A stretch of 64,000 bases of DNA from Daphnia carinata (lineage: Eukaryota; Arthropoda; Branchiopoda; Diplostraca; Daphniidae). The DNA lies in contig NC_081336.1 in the NCBI RefSeq assembly GCF_022539665.2, forward strand, positions 8,346,778 to 8,410,777, in the 5' to 3' direction. Below, piece after piece: positions 33,692 to 46,688 of the stretch; position 1 is the stretch's first letter, and every line of letters starts with the position of its first letter. A program made the translations under genes and the position numbers. The notes under the pieces are model-generated. The model made no database searches and had not been told where the DNA came from. It was given only the letters and a program-made list of their open reading frames with translations.

Positions 33692-36600
33692 CTGCACACA
33701 CACACACACACACCACCACCCCCCAAAAACACACTCAAGACACACACTAATAACACGGATGGTAACTGAACGTTATGTTTACGTTTGTAGGGAACTGTAT
33801 CAGTAACTAGGGCGGTATGGTGTAAGGCGCCAATCCCAGAAGAAAAAGAAAAAAAACAAAAACAAATGACAAACTGAAGCCGCGTCGACTGTTGACTGTG
33901 TGTCGGCTGCTACTTGTTCCTGTCGTCTGGCTTGGCTTCCTCTTCTAATGGCCTTCAAGGAAAAAAAAACAAAACAAAAAACACAAAAAAGAAAAAAATG
34001 TTGAAACATCAGAATTTCATTGGCCAACAGCCATGACAGTTTCACACACTTGCAAAACGAGACGGTGACGTATAGAGGTATTTATTATTTGTGTGTGCGT
34101 TCACACACGCACACGCCCAATATATCTGTTAGACTGAAGAAAACGGGGAACAGCAGCAGCAGTCGAAAGTATTCCGATGGCAATGGCGATTGTGCGCTCT
34201 AGGCCAATCCATTCCGACTGTCAGATTATCAGCAACGGTTCACTGACATTGATCATAATCTGTTACATACCGGACATCCACAGGGTGTGGAACCATTCCG
34301 AGAGTTTAATAACCAAAATTCCCCCTCTAAAAAAAAAAAAAATCCTCTCATAAAATTAAAGTACAATCTATTTCACTCTTCGTCAACTTGTACATTTTCA
34401 AATAACGAACACACACTGGTGTTTCCAAGAACGAAAATGGGGCTGTGTAATCTAGGAATAAAGTTGGATGATCGAATACCAAGTTTGCCACCCGTCACGA
34501 ATGACTTTTCGCATATATTCATCACATGCTCGTCTTCTTTTGGGTGCACACATTATTGCGACGGACGCATCCGAAGGGAAACGACGAGTAATGATAAAAT
34601 TAGTTCGCTGTGACGCCCTTTTTTTTTTTTCATTCCTAATCTTTCCCACTCCATCTTTTCTTTTTTCTTTCAGAGATGCAAACACAAAAACAGGCTTAGG
34701 TCTAACACACACATTCCTACGGAAACAAGGTTTTATACTCAGATGTGTCATGTTTTTCCTCGTGAATAATGTGTTGCGCAAAAACCACACGCTGAAAATG
34801 CACTCAATTCGTTCCATAGAATTTTCATTTTCCAAATGCAAGTTTTTTTTTTTTCGTTTTTATTTTGTAAGCTACACTTTGAATATAGCGTATGTGCAAC
34901 CATGTGCAGTCGGCAGTGAAGACGCCCGGTGCTGCGTGACGACAGTCGAAAAAAACAAAACAAAAAACAAGACAAACTTTCATCCTGGAAAAAAAAAAAA
35001 ACCGCAGGAGCAGAGAGCACACGCCGGATTAGAAATGGGACCTCGTCTTGGGAAACCGCACAAGTTAAGAAACTAAAAAAGAAAAAAAAAAAGGGTGGAA
35101 TGTTTCCCTCTGCTATAAATACATATACATCCTAATGATGATGGCGGTACGGGCAATGGTGGTTTACATTGTAACTCATTTTCGAGTTAACATTTTTTTT
35201 TTTCTTTTTCATTTGGCTCGAGCTTTTCAGATCCATCAATTTGCTGACTTTTTGTGTGTTCCCCGTTCGCTTTTAAAGAGATTGGCATTCAAATTGTAAC
35301 AAAGAGGGGCGCTTCCCTTTTCCGCTGTGTGTCGAATGTAATCTAGCGCACGAACAAAAACGAGAGGAGCACCGACTCTCGTTCGTGTTGTTGACCAAAG
35401 GCAGCAGAGCAAACCATCAACGGGGATGGAAGAAGAAAATCAAATAAAATAACACGAGAAGGAAAAGCCCAAACAAGCGTCAGCTTCATATTGAAAGCAG
35501 AGCAAAATCATTACGTTAATGGACTACCTCGCCTTGTGTGAACGTACCCGGGTCTTAATATATCGCACAAAAGGCATCGGTGTGCTGTTCGCAATAAAAA
35601 GGCCAAAAACGTGTTACAAATGGAACGTCGTTTTTTGAATCGTTGGCTGACGCGTTGAAATTAATTGATTTTCGTACGCTGCGTGTTACGCAAGAGGGGG
35701 CGGACATTTGTGGAATATTATTTTTTTGCGGCTAGTTGACGTTGATATGATCATCGCATCGATTGTCGATATCCACCGTCGGGGTGTGACAGTTGTATCG
35801 ACGAATCGAAATGGCGTCTCCGACGGCGTCGTTGTGTTCGACACGCAGCGTCGACGCCACACACGCACACACCAGTTTCGTAATGCCTACTTGGATGAGT
35901 TTCACACAGAGCCTCCATCTTTTTTTTTCAAAAGACTTTAGAAATTGTAATTTTCTAATGACATAACGAAGAAAAAAAAAAAAAAAAACATTTTCCTTCT
36001 ACGTGGCCCTCGAAAAAATTATTTTTTTCCACAACTAACACTCCAGTTGGGCGGAAGTAGTAACAACACACATGGCCAATCTTGCGGATCCCAGCCGACA
36101 CCAGTGGTACAAGAAAACACAAAAAAAAAAAAAAAAAAAATCATAAAAAACTCAAAAAATTTCTCTCACTTTTGTGTGTGTTCCCCCCCACACACGTCTG
36201 TCCTCGCGGGCGCTTTGGCGGTTAGTCTGTTCCAGTCAGGGATGCTCCTAAAAATATCTAAAACTAGATATTTCGTGCGATGTAACACACATATCCTTAC
36301 GTGATGGCAAAATTAAAAAGAAACACAACGTTTTTTCTATTTTTTTTTTTTTTTCACAACAAAAAAAGTAACACACGTCCGTCAGGCTTGGCAGCAACAC
36401 ACTCGACTACCGATTCACGTCCGTTTCGCCATCCGACTCCTCTGGAACAGTCCGTTTGGGGTGCGTGTTCAACATGTATAAGCTCCTCCCTTCCATGTCT
36501 CCTCCCCTCTCTTGCATTTTATTTTTTCCTTTTTTTTTTTTTTTTTAAAGGGTCGACCTAACGGTAAAATTTTCCCTTTTCCTTTCTCCTCTTCTTCTTC

Positions 36601-37005
36601 TTCTTTTATTCTTCCTCTTTTCTTCTTCCCTTTCGGGAGTAAACCGCCGCCTTCATATACTCGCGCTTGCGCCGCAGAGGGTCATTTACAAAGAGCCTGT
36701 GGAAGTAAAAGAATAGATATATAAAAAGAAATGTGTGTTGCCTCTGCTTTAGCTTCAGGGGCTTTGTTAGATTGCACGTATCCGTATGCGTGTGCCTTGT
36801 CTATTTCCACCACTAAAATTATATGTATATATATATATATATGAAAAAAAAAAAAAAAAAAAAGGCAACCAACCTAAAACATAAAAAGACACGCGAAAAA
36901 CATTAGGAGATTCCGGAATGAGCAATGGAACAGGCGATGAAAAGTGACAATTATGACACTGTAATCTTCATCCCCCGCAAAAAGAAAAAAGAAAACAAAA
37001 ATCCG
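33692..37005. other. intergenic, RBFOX 5' region to rotatin-like 3' end
   Basis: Low-complexity sequence with CA repeats (33690-33713), long A/T runs and a (TA) patch near 36824-36842. It should contain the RBFOX promoter and a non-coding first exon, but nothing could be placed with confidence. Confidence 0.4.
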
Positions 37006-40000
37006 TTAATGTGATGGCGGATGTCGACTCAGTGCTTCTTCCAGTTGGATGGACCACGGGTGAGCTCCTACACGCATGGGAATGGGTCAACATGCAAAAC
37101 ATTTTTGATTTCCTCAGTTTAGATTTAAAAGAGAACAAAAAAAAACAAACGAAATACCGCAAGATTTCATCGTCGTCGTCGTCTTGGAGTAGTGGATCAA
37201 TGCGGTGGCCAGCTCGAGGGCTTCTTGGCTTGCTCCAGACGGGCAACGGAGAGCATCGAGCACAAGCGTATAATTCCACGGCTGTGAAGCCAACAAGCCG
37301 AACTGAGCGGGCGGCAAGGATCGCTGACAGGAGCGCATCAGTTGCGTCAGACAGGCCAAGAGGCGATTGCGGGTCGACGACGCATCGCCAGCACGCGCCG
37401 TCCAATTGACCAAGACGGCCCACAAGTGTTCCAGCAAAGCGTTCTTTTCTCGGCTGCAACAGTGTTGTATTGTGCGCGAGTCATCGTCAAACGAAGGATC
37501 GATAACCAGACGAGACTTTGAATGGCCGTCGAGCAGCCACGCGAGCAGCTCGAGGATCACGTCTAACGTCTCGTCAGCATCGACGTCCCTGCCAACCAGC
37601 CCGGCCGTCAGTTTCCTACTAAGCCGGACCATGGAAACGCGAATGGGCGAAACGACCTATTCAAATGGAAAACAAAAAGAAAAAAAAAAAATACATTATC
37701 ATTTCGTTTTTTGTTTCGCACACGGAAGAAAACAAAACACGGATCAATGATTTCGCGTTAGTGTTCCCACTCTAATAAAACTACATACAGAAAACGTACA
37801 CGCTCCAATTGTTATTGGCATTGTAACGGCTGTTTCTCTTTCTTTTTTTCTCTTTTTCCCCTACATGTTTTCAGCTCCGTTTTTGGCACCGTTGGACCCG
37901 GTAGGAACCCACAGAAAAATAAAAAGGGAAAGACCTCCCCCTCTCTTCTTATTTTCATGGTAAATCGATGACGCTATCATCAACAAAAAGAAAAAAAAAA
38001 GCTCATGAAAACACACACGTCCATCTCTGCTCTCATCGGATTTTCAAAGCAATTAAAAATACTCTCAAGTGCTTTATTATTTTTTTTTTCTTTACGAAAA
38101 TATTCCATGGCAGTGAATACTGGAATTAAGTACACAGAATGTTTGTTTTTTGTTTTTTTTTTTTTTCGGTGGGCTGTGGTTTTGAACGTCATTGAACGCG
38201 TCGGCGTTCGTAATCCTGTGTGGACGTGCACAACTCGATCCTTTTCTCTCGCCATCAAACTTTTGCAAAAAGAAAATAAAAAAAAAGAGCGAGCCGGGCG
38301 AAAAGCCAAGACGGAAGACAACTATTGTATGTTGGCATCTTATGACGGACGATGAGCATACACACTAACCCTCACCCCACCCCTCTCTTCTTGTTCTTTT
38401 AAAATCCTATGCACAGTGGAACCCATCGTCCCGACCGATGAGATGTTCGTTCACGCGAGAGAATTTTCACCACCCTCGGAAAATCCTAACCCCTCTCCAA
38501 TGGCCTCTACCCTCCAGGGGGGAGGGGATGTTAAAGCGGAAGAGGATGGAAAAAAAGGAGGAGAACTTGCTGGGTGGGGGGGGGGGGGGCTATGCTGAAA
38601 GACTTGGTCCAGACTATCGATCTGTACATTCAGCGCGTTTTCGAGACCAGCTAAGAAGAAACAAAACGAACGGGATTTGAAGGCGAACATAAAAGAGCCT
38701 CTGGTGATCCAAGTTGGAAACTTTAACATGAAAAAATGAATTCACGGGATTTAAAAGATGTCAACAATTTTGAATCCCATGGAATTGAACAAGTTTTTGT
38801 TTCGTTTTCAACTAGTTACTAGGGAAAAAATAAATAAAATAAAAACTTACCTTTGAGCAGTGGAGATGATGAAAAGCGGCCATGGCTGCAACTAACTGGA
38901 CCACGTTTTTCCAAACTGGAAGCTCGTCACGACGGTAAATATCGTCAACAAACTCGAGAAAGTTACGTTTCTCCAGAACAATTTGGCTGAGCACTAGAGC
39001 ATGTTTAGAAACGGGACAGACTTGTTAGATATATAGAACCACCCACACACACACAAAATATGATAATTATCCAGTAATTACGAAGAGAAAAATCCGTTTC
39101 TGTTCTAGTGAAGACGGACGTCAGGTAACGGCAACTCCACGACCACAGTTCCATAGCGCCCAATTTCAACTAGACGATGAGGAGCGAAAACAAAAAACTT
39201 GAATATTAATCCATAATTCAAACAAGTTACCGGGGCTACTTGGCTTTTGTTCCAAGTTAAAGAGAGCAAGACATAAAAAGGGGGGGAAATGGAAAAAACA
39301 AAACAAATCGATTCTCTATTTTTGGTAGAGAAAAATCGATAAAGCTGTACATTATAGACACACACAATTTGTACACAAACGGGCGGGATAAAGACTGGCA
39401 CACACACACAGAGAGAAAACAAACACGGCCGACATAATAGACGAGGTGGAAATCGATTTCTTTTGGCAGGGCGGATCCAATTTGATATGTTGGCAATCAA
39501 ATCTCAACAAAAGTTGGGTGTAAATCGTTCGACTACGACAGAGAGAATGAAAATGAAAAATCAAAAGTGTGTTTCACCTGGTGCTCACCAAATTGGATGG
39601 TGCGAGGCAGGAACGAGACCAACGCTGCGATGATGGCCGGATCTTTCCAAGATGAAATCGAATCTCGCAAAACGACGGCATCCGCCGGCCCTGAACATTG
39701 ATGATTCGATGACGACAAGCGACACAGCAAACGCAACGATCCTATCAATCGACCTATTTTTAAAAATGAAACCTTCACAATCTTTGACGACTTGATTAAA
39801 TCAAAGAAAATAGCGTTACTGTAATTGTCGTCAGCGACATCTGTCAGCCGGAGGAATCGTGGAATGTTGTACTTGATCATACGGCCAATGGCCACACGCA
39901 TAGCCTCGTTTCGATCGGCCACTCGCTCCAGGACGGTCACGGCGCAGCAGCTGACGTTGGCATCTTCGTGAAAAGCCAAATCCTTTGTTGGCATTTTAAA

Positions 40001-43000
40001 GCATAAAATTTCAAAAAAAAAAATCATATGAATTTTTGGAAGATATGGCTCGAAGTGGACCACTTACGAAAACGCTCATGAGTAAAACGTCGTCGGTCCT
40101 TTGCAAGCACAGTTCCACAAGACTTTCTGCTTGTCTAGCATCTTCATCGCGATCGATCCACAAGCGAATCTAAAAACATACACCCGATCGAAACAAGAAA
40201 ATAGATGAAGGAAAGACATAATAAAAAAACGGTTTTTTAGCCATGATGAAAAGAAGGAGCTGAGACGCTGAGCAGCTCTTTGATGATGAACCATAGCCCG
40301 CCATATGGCGCCGCCGTTGGCAGTAATGAAGTAGCAGTACTCGTGCACCAGTGAAAAACGGAAGGCCAAGTCAGTGTCTAACATGGGGGTGAACACATAC
40401 GTACCATGTACGAGCCGATGTAGACGGCGATCTCTTTGATGGCGAAGGCCCATCGCATCAAGCACAGATGGGGCGTGTAAATGCGGCGGAGCCAGGGCAA
40501 CAGCAGCGAACTATTGGGCTGGAACCATTTCACCAGATGGACAAAAGCCTTGGACGCTTCGTGGACGCATCCATCACTGTATCTCTATATGCGCTCCAAC
40601 AAAAGAAAAGGGCCACGTGACAGCCGCCACGGCCAATTAGAAAATCATTTGTTAGACGCTTATCAGATGCGAGCGAGATCGAATCAGATTCCTTACAGCA
40701 ATAAGGAACCAGACGGAGCGTAGAAGATCGGGATCGTCCATGTCGCAAGGGGAACGAGTCAGCATGAGATCAGCAATGGCCGCGAGGATGTCATCCGAAT
40801 GCTCGCCGACAAATCTGACGTCTCTGTTTGCCGGTTTTATAACGTCAATGACGTGCAAAGAGAGAAAAGACATTTCATGTCCAAAGCGAGTTTCATAACC
40901 ACATGTTCTTTTTTAGAAGACGTTACTTTGATGTCTCGCATAGTTCCAGTTGATAAAGCAGGACGAGGGCGGAGCACTTGGCGCCGAACGGGGACCTCTT
41001 ATCTCCGTGCGATATCCAGTCGCCCAATTGCGCTACGCTGGACGGGATGGATCGCACCAAGCCGCGAAGAGTGGCACGCATCGATGCCGAGCCAGGATTC
41101 TGGTTTCCGTTGAGCGAGCCAACCAGAAACCAAGTCAGCAGGTCATCGGCTGCTTCCTTTTCTAATGCCGATGATCCTCCTCTCGCTGTCCAGCATCGTT
41201 TCAACAAGAAGCCGGCCTTCAAAGCACCATGGACGTACATGGCACCAGCGTCTGAGCTGGACGCTAATTGGGCCAGCAAGCGAAACAGCTCAGACCAAAG
41301 AGAATCTATATCGATCTAAGCGCGGCAAAGATATTATTGATTTTAATATATACCAGCCTTTTTTTGTTTGGGCAACTGATTTTTTTTTTTTTTTTTTTTC
41401 GCATTGCTTTACTTGCTGGAACGCAGTAATGAGCTGGTCGATCGAAGTGACAACGAAATCAATCAATTTATCGAACGATTCTTGATGCGACGTCACTTGG
41501 TCGCTGTTGGTGGACGCGTACGAGCTCAAACGTGTGCAAGGGTCGTCCGTCAAATAGCCAATCAATCTGAAATGGAATTGAAGCGTTTGGTGAGGGACAA
41601 AAAAATTACAAATTCAATTTCGTCAACGATTTGTTTTTTCCTTTTTTCCTGGAAAAAACGTACGCAATGGCAGAAGAAAACATTTGGATCAATCCTTGCA
41701 GATGGATTCTGCCCGTCTCACTTTTCCACCTTCCACCAACAGACAAAATAAAATAAAAAAGGAATGAGGTAAAAAAAAAAAAAGAAATGAGGAACTATGA
41801 CGAGTAAATACTTTTTGTCTGGAGGAGCCAAAGAATGGAGACAGGATCGGATCAATTCCATGACGCGCTCCACCGGGATCGGAACAGGCAAGTTTTTCTT
41901 GTCTAGCAGAGCGGCCAACAAGCAAGCCCCGCCCGTTTCCAGATGAACAGCACACGAATTGAGTGCCATGCAAGCGATTTGACAAGCTGCGGAGAATCCG
42001 TCGTTCAAGCGATCCGTAGAAATGCAACGCTGCAGAAGAGACTCTTCTCCGTCGTACCTTTCAAAAAAAAAAAAAAGAAAAATCATTTAAACAAAATTTT
42101 AATATCGTCCAATTTCCAAAGAAAAATTTCATTTGGTTTCCCTTATATTTTTTTTTCTTTAAAATTATTATGGGAATTAAAATTTAAAAGAATTTCCGAC
42201 ACACGCAACGACAAAGAGGAAAAAAAAAGGGGGGATTGTAAGTGGCGCGCCCTCATCTAATTTCGAAGCGCCATGTCGCACACAGAGGGCGTATTATTTA
42301 ATAATAACCGCGATGCTACACATCTAAATGTAGCACATGTGAACGATGCACCTGCTGCCTGCCTTTATGGGTCCTGTGTCCAAACGAGTCGCTTGATGGA
42401 TGGATCCGACCGCTCGTATGTATTACTCGACAGCTTAAAGAGACCCCCCCCCCCCCCAAAAAAAAGGGAAAACTTTTTCTCTCACCAAACTTGTGCCGCA
42501 CAAAACTTGCTGATGGATCATGGCCATAGGAAAAGTTTTCAATTCTTCTCTTTGTCCCTGACTGCTCTTACACGTACATTTCTTTGAACATTTTTTTCAT
42601 TTAAAAGATCTCAATATTTCCCTTTGAGCTTGTCGCTAGGAAGCAGCTCGCCTACATTAGAAGTGAAGCTTCTTCTTTTGAACATCACAGGATGTGCAAT
42701 GGATGCGGACAGATATGGGATTCCCCTTTTTTGCTCCTGGTTTTTTTTTTTTTTTTCACGGCACTAATCCACGCAATGGGCATGCCAGAAACACTCGAGT
42801 GTTTCGTTCTGCTATTGAACAAGTAGTGGGTTGGAAGAGGGGAACCTATTTGTGTAACGATAAAAGTCCCGAGAAGTCAGGACCACTCGAGACTCAACTC
42901 GCCCTCGAGCCACACATTGAAGATGGCTCAATTAATTGATTGTTATGTACCAGTCGTCTTCCTCCCTTCTCCCAATTAAGAGAAAAAGAAAGAAAAACTC

Positions 43001-46000
43001 TTGTTATTTGTTTTGTTTTGTTTACTTGGACAACATGTCGCTGAGGAGGTGGACGGCGTAGGCTACGATCAACGCGCTGGCGTTGCTGCTAGCCAGGTGA
43101 GGAATGACTCGGAGCAAAGGTTCCACCCCCAAGATGACGCATCGATGCTGGAAGAAAAGCGGACAGCGGGACAAGTGATGCAAACAACGCAAAGCGAACC
43201 TGTCACACAAATGATGTAACAGAATGTCCGTAAAATAACAAAAAAAAAATTGTTCTAATTATTTTTGATGGGCTTACTCCAATAACGGCAGATGGTTGCT
43301 GTAAAGGACATCGTATATCAATTCGGCCACATCTTGTTGTTCCATCAAGATGGCCATCATCCGTGATCCGTCCGTCAGCTGGCGACATTGGAGCAGTACG
43401 GCATCCAGCACCTGTAAAGCAGCCACCTGCGTATCGGCGGGCCATCATCAAGAAAAGAAAAACACGAGAAATACGGTACATATAAATAAAGATAGGTATC
43501 GGTCAATCATCTGTAATCGTAGTGCTGTATTCCCAGCTTGTACCTGGATGTCTGGTTGGCTCTGAAGTACGATCCGTTTCAGCCCGTTGGTCGTGGTTAG
43601 CAACAGCTGTTGAATTTTCGGCATGCCGCTATTGTCCTGCTGATGACCGAGCTGTTGCAAATCCTCTTTGATCCAAAGCATTAGAGCGAAACCTGTTACA
43701 TATCGCCGTTGGGCCAAAGAGAGGGAAAGAAGTTTGCGTTTCAGCCAGACGGAACTAATAAGGCTCCCTTTCTTCTAAGGCTAAACTTAGTCTAATAATT
43801 CTCGCATAGAACGCGGTAATGAATGTTTCTGCTTTAATACCCAAAACGGCGCAGATTAACTGTTGGCATTGAGCTGTTTCGAGTAGGCGAGCCAATTGGA
43901 GCATCAGGATCGACCGTCTGCTTGGCCGTATGAAAATTTCATCTCCGTCGTTCCTGACGATGGGATCCAGCAAGGCGATGACGTGTAACGAGACGAACTC
44001 AGTCAGGTGATCGCTCAAGTGTTCCACCATCTCGTTTTTCAGCTTGGCTAAAAAATAAATAAATAAATTTTATTTTTTTTTTTGTCTTTAAGTGGGAAAA
44101 GAAAGATAAATAAAGGCGACGACGTAAAAAGTTCTCATAACATTTTCTAAAAAACAGATCAGGGCAGAAGGTTGTTTTAGTCGACAGCAGGTGACAGCAC
44201 CACCTCCGCAAGTTGTTTCATCCAGACGCCCTAACGCCCTCCTATCCTTTTGTTTGTAACATTACACTAACCGATGCGCCAAATGGCTTTCAATTTTGAG
44301 TAGTAATATTTTGGTTTTAATACCGTTTTGGTTGATGGCCAATGCTATGGCAGATGGGTTGAGATGCGCAAGACGCTGCATGACACTCAGATAAGGCACC
44401 CATTTTTCCGGTTGGTCCAGGTTCTGTCCAATCTGCTCCAATGTTGACATACATAGAAAGGGGAGAAAGAAAAAAGATTATACTTTTAGAATTGCAAATT
44501 TCATGCAGACTGCATCGTCAGGGCTGTCCAAAAGCAAACATGAAACCCTCTCTCCCGTCAAAACGGCGGTGGTGGGCAATGCATCCAATTTGGTTACTCC
44601 AACTCTGATCTTGGGTCCCAGGCTAAATAAAGTCTTGCCTCTGTGTGCCGAATTTTCTTTCCACACAACCCCTTTGCCTCCTACTTTTCCCCTCCCTGGA
44701 CAAAAATCCTAAACCCTTCGTGAGTTCGACCAAAAGGAGTTTCGGCACCGTCTCGGCCATTTCCAAGAAGCAAGAAATAAAAATAAAAAATGCTTTTTAA
44801 TAATTCATAGCAAATGATGGACGTAAAAAAAAAGAGATCTAAATAAATAGAGGAACAAAGTATAAAATAAATGTTGGGATAGAATACGGACGCATTTATA
44901 AATAATTATTCATTCGTCAGCCTCACATTGTGTAAGGACAAAGGTAAAAAAGAAAAGAGGGCAGTCGAGAAATAGGAGGGCGGGACATTTACAAAAGGAG
45001 GCGGCCCCTCGATGATGCCAAGTTTTTTCGTCTAAATTTAAACCTGGGCGAGTTTGTTGGATGGCGACGGTCTGGTCCCTACAGAAGTGAGATACTAAAT
45101 ATGGACGCCCCCTCCCCCCATTTTATTTTCTCCGTCTTTCGAACACCACTTCTCACAAATTTCGTTTCCATTTTGCGATCTTCACTTGCCCCCGCAATCC
45201 CCCCCCCCCAAAAAAAAACGAAAAGAAAATGAAAAAATATTTTTAATAATCAGTTAAAATATCGGTGTGGACTAGATAAAGAGACTAGCGTGGAGGTAAA
45301 TGAGTGGGGCCGTGTTACACGACTGTGTTTGGTTTGGACGCACTTTCGGTACACGGAATGTCAAGCGACTTGTCGACGAAAGGCCAATGCCGCGTCTAAA
45401 ATGCGGCCGAAAAGAAAATGTTTGGATGGAAAAATTGTCGGGTTCCGGCCTCTACGAAAAAATGGAGGAGAAAAATTATGTGCGGGGAAAAAAATGTACA
45501 CAGAAAACAAGAAAAATTATTCGAAAAGTTATTTCAATGACAACAGCCGCCGCCATGTCTAAATATCTTTTTTGCGGCCCACCCTGAACTGTGTTTCGGA
45601 TGCAAGATAGACGATGGGATAACGAGAACGTAAGGGACGTTGCCAAAGCTTGGAATGCTCGATGGAAATAGGCCAAACTCTCTGTCGTGCTATCCGATCT
45701 CCTCGCTTTTGAAGAAAACGTGTGGCATTTTTCTTGAGTCATATTTAAAGTCTTCTACGACGTTTGCCCTTTAAGCCGACTTTCACGTATTCCAACTGCG
45801 CCATTGATTTTTGAATCTATTGTTAATCTATGCGACGTTACGAAAAAGAGATTAGGATTAATGACCTCTTAGTTGGATTTAGCCCTGAACACGTGGCGCC
45901 GTAATCTCTGGAACATTGTACACAACTAGGCGATTATGAAAAGGGGAGGAACAAGCAAAAAATAAGGATTATGCTTATTTACCTTCTGAATACAGTGCGT

Positions 46001-46528
46001 CAGCACTTGATCCAAGACGAATTCATCTCGTAGAACGTGACGATAGAGTCGGTAGACTGCTTCAATCGCCAAATCAACAACGTCAATTAAACTTAAACTG
46101 TCTGCAATCAGAAAAAAAACAGAGAATTAGAAATTGATGAAAGCTGAATTAATACATCAACAATAACACTAGAAGCAATGTGTGGAATGAGGCCATGGTG
46201 GCTGTCCAAGAACTGAGACCGAGCTTCACTTTCTGGCAGGAATACCAAGCAGTGTGTCGAGGACTTGTGAGGAAACATTGCGATTTTTCTGCAACAATCT
46301 GGCTACATTCTTGTGGCTGCTGCTGCTTCTTTCTTGCAGGGACGGTCGAATGACGTCAGGATTGAGTCTATGGTTGAGTGTAGCCAGGGCGAAACGGCGA
46401 TGGATCCTCAAACTAGTACTGGAATCAGCTTGGATAATCTCAATTAGGCATAGAAGACACGTGTCGTCTGAACGCCATTCAAAAGCATGAGTGCGATGAT
46501 TTTCACTTTCCAATTCATTTTCTCGCAT
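37006..46528 (-). CDS. rotatin-like armadillo-repeat centriolar protein
   Basis: Nineteen exons chained by phase, 1,224 residues. They are 46246-46528, 45983-46101, 44324-44432, 43841-44047, 43544-43692, 43278-43426, 43026-43199, 41812-42057, 41413-41566, 40927-41315, 40697-40823, 40401-40584, 40292-40377, 40068-40169, 39578-39982, 39082-39169, 38851-38993, 37158-37656 and 37006-37067. The protein is all-helical HEAT/ARM-like. The block GGAIWRAM-IRLWIDRDEDARQAE, across the junction at 40292/40169, with the preceding LLPWLRRIY...MRWAFAIKE, resembles the C-terminal half of rotatin (RTTN/Ana3), which builds full-length centrioles and supports ciliogenesis. Vertebrate rotatin is about 2,200 residues, so the N-terminal half is absent or upstream. 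The donor at 40292 (ATG/gttcat) is weak. The family call is from remembered similarity only. Confidence 0.65.
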
Positions 46529-46638
46529 TTTCGTGCTGTTATTTTATCTAATATCATGAAAAGAATTAGGCACAATCGACAAGAAAAGAACAATGAACAA
46601 TTGAACCGGGAAAAAAGAATGTCACCCCTTATACTTAC

Positions 46639-46688
46639 CGTCTTCTGCTTCAAACAAGTTGTCAATTTCGGCCACCAGGGTATCTTTT
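46639..46688 (-). CDS. possible upstream exon of rotatin-like gene
   Basis: A ttttctag acceptor, then an open block reading DTLVAEIDNLFEAED, then donor G/gtaagt (phase 1). It does not join the ATG-containing exon at 46528 in frame through the obvious acceptor (gatattag). It may therefore be 5' UTR, or use a weaker acceptor (tgcgag near 46523). Confidence 0.3.

Noticed and set aside
34468-35076. A 202-codon plus-strand ORF
   Set aside because: No coding-like composition or splice context; homopolymer-rich intergenic sequence.
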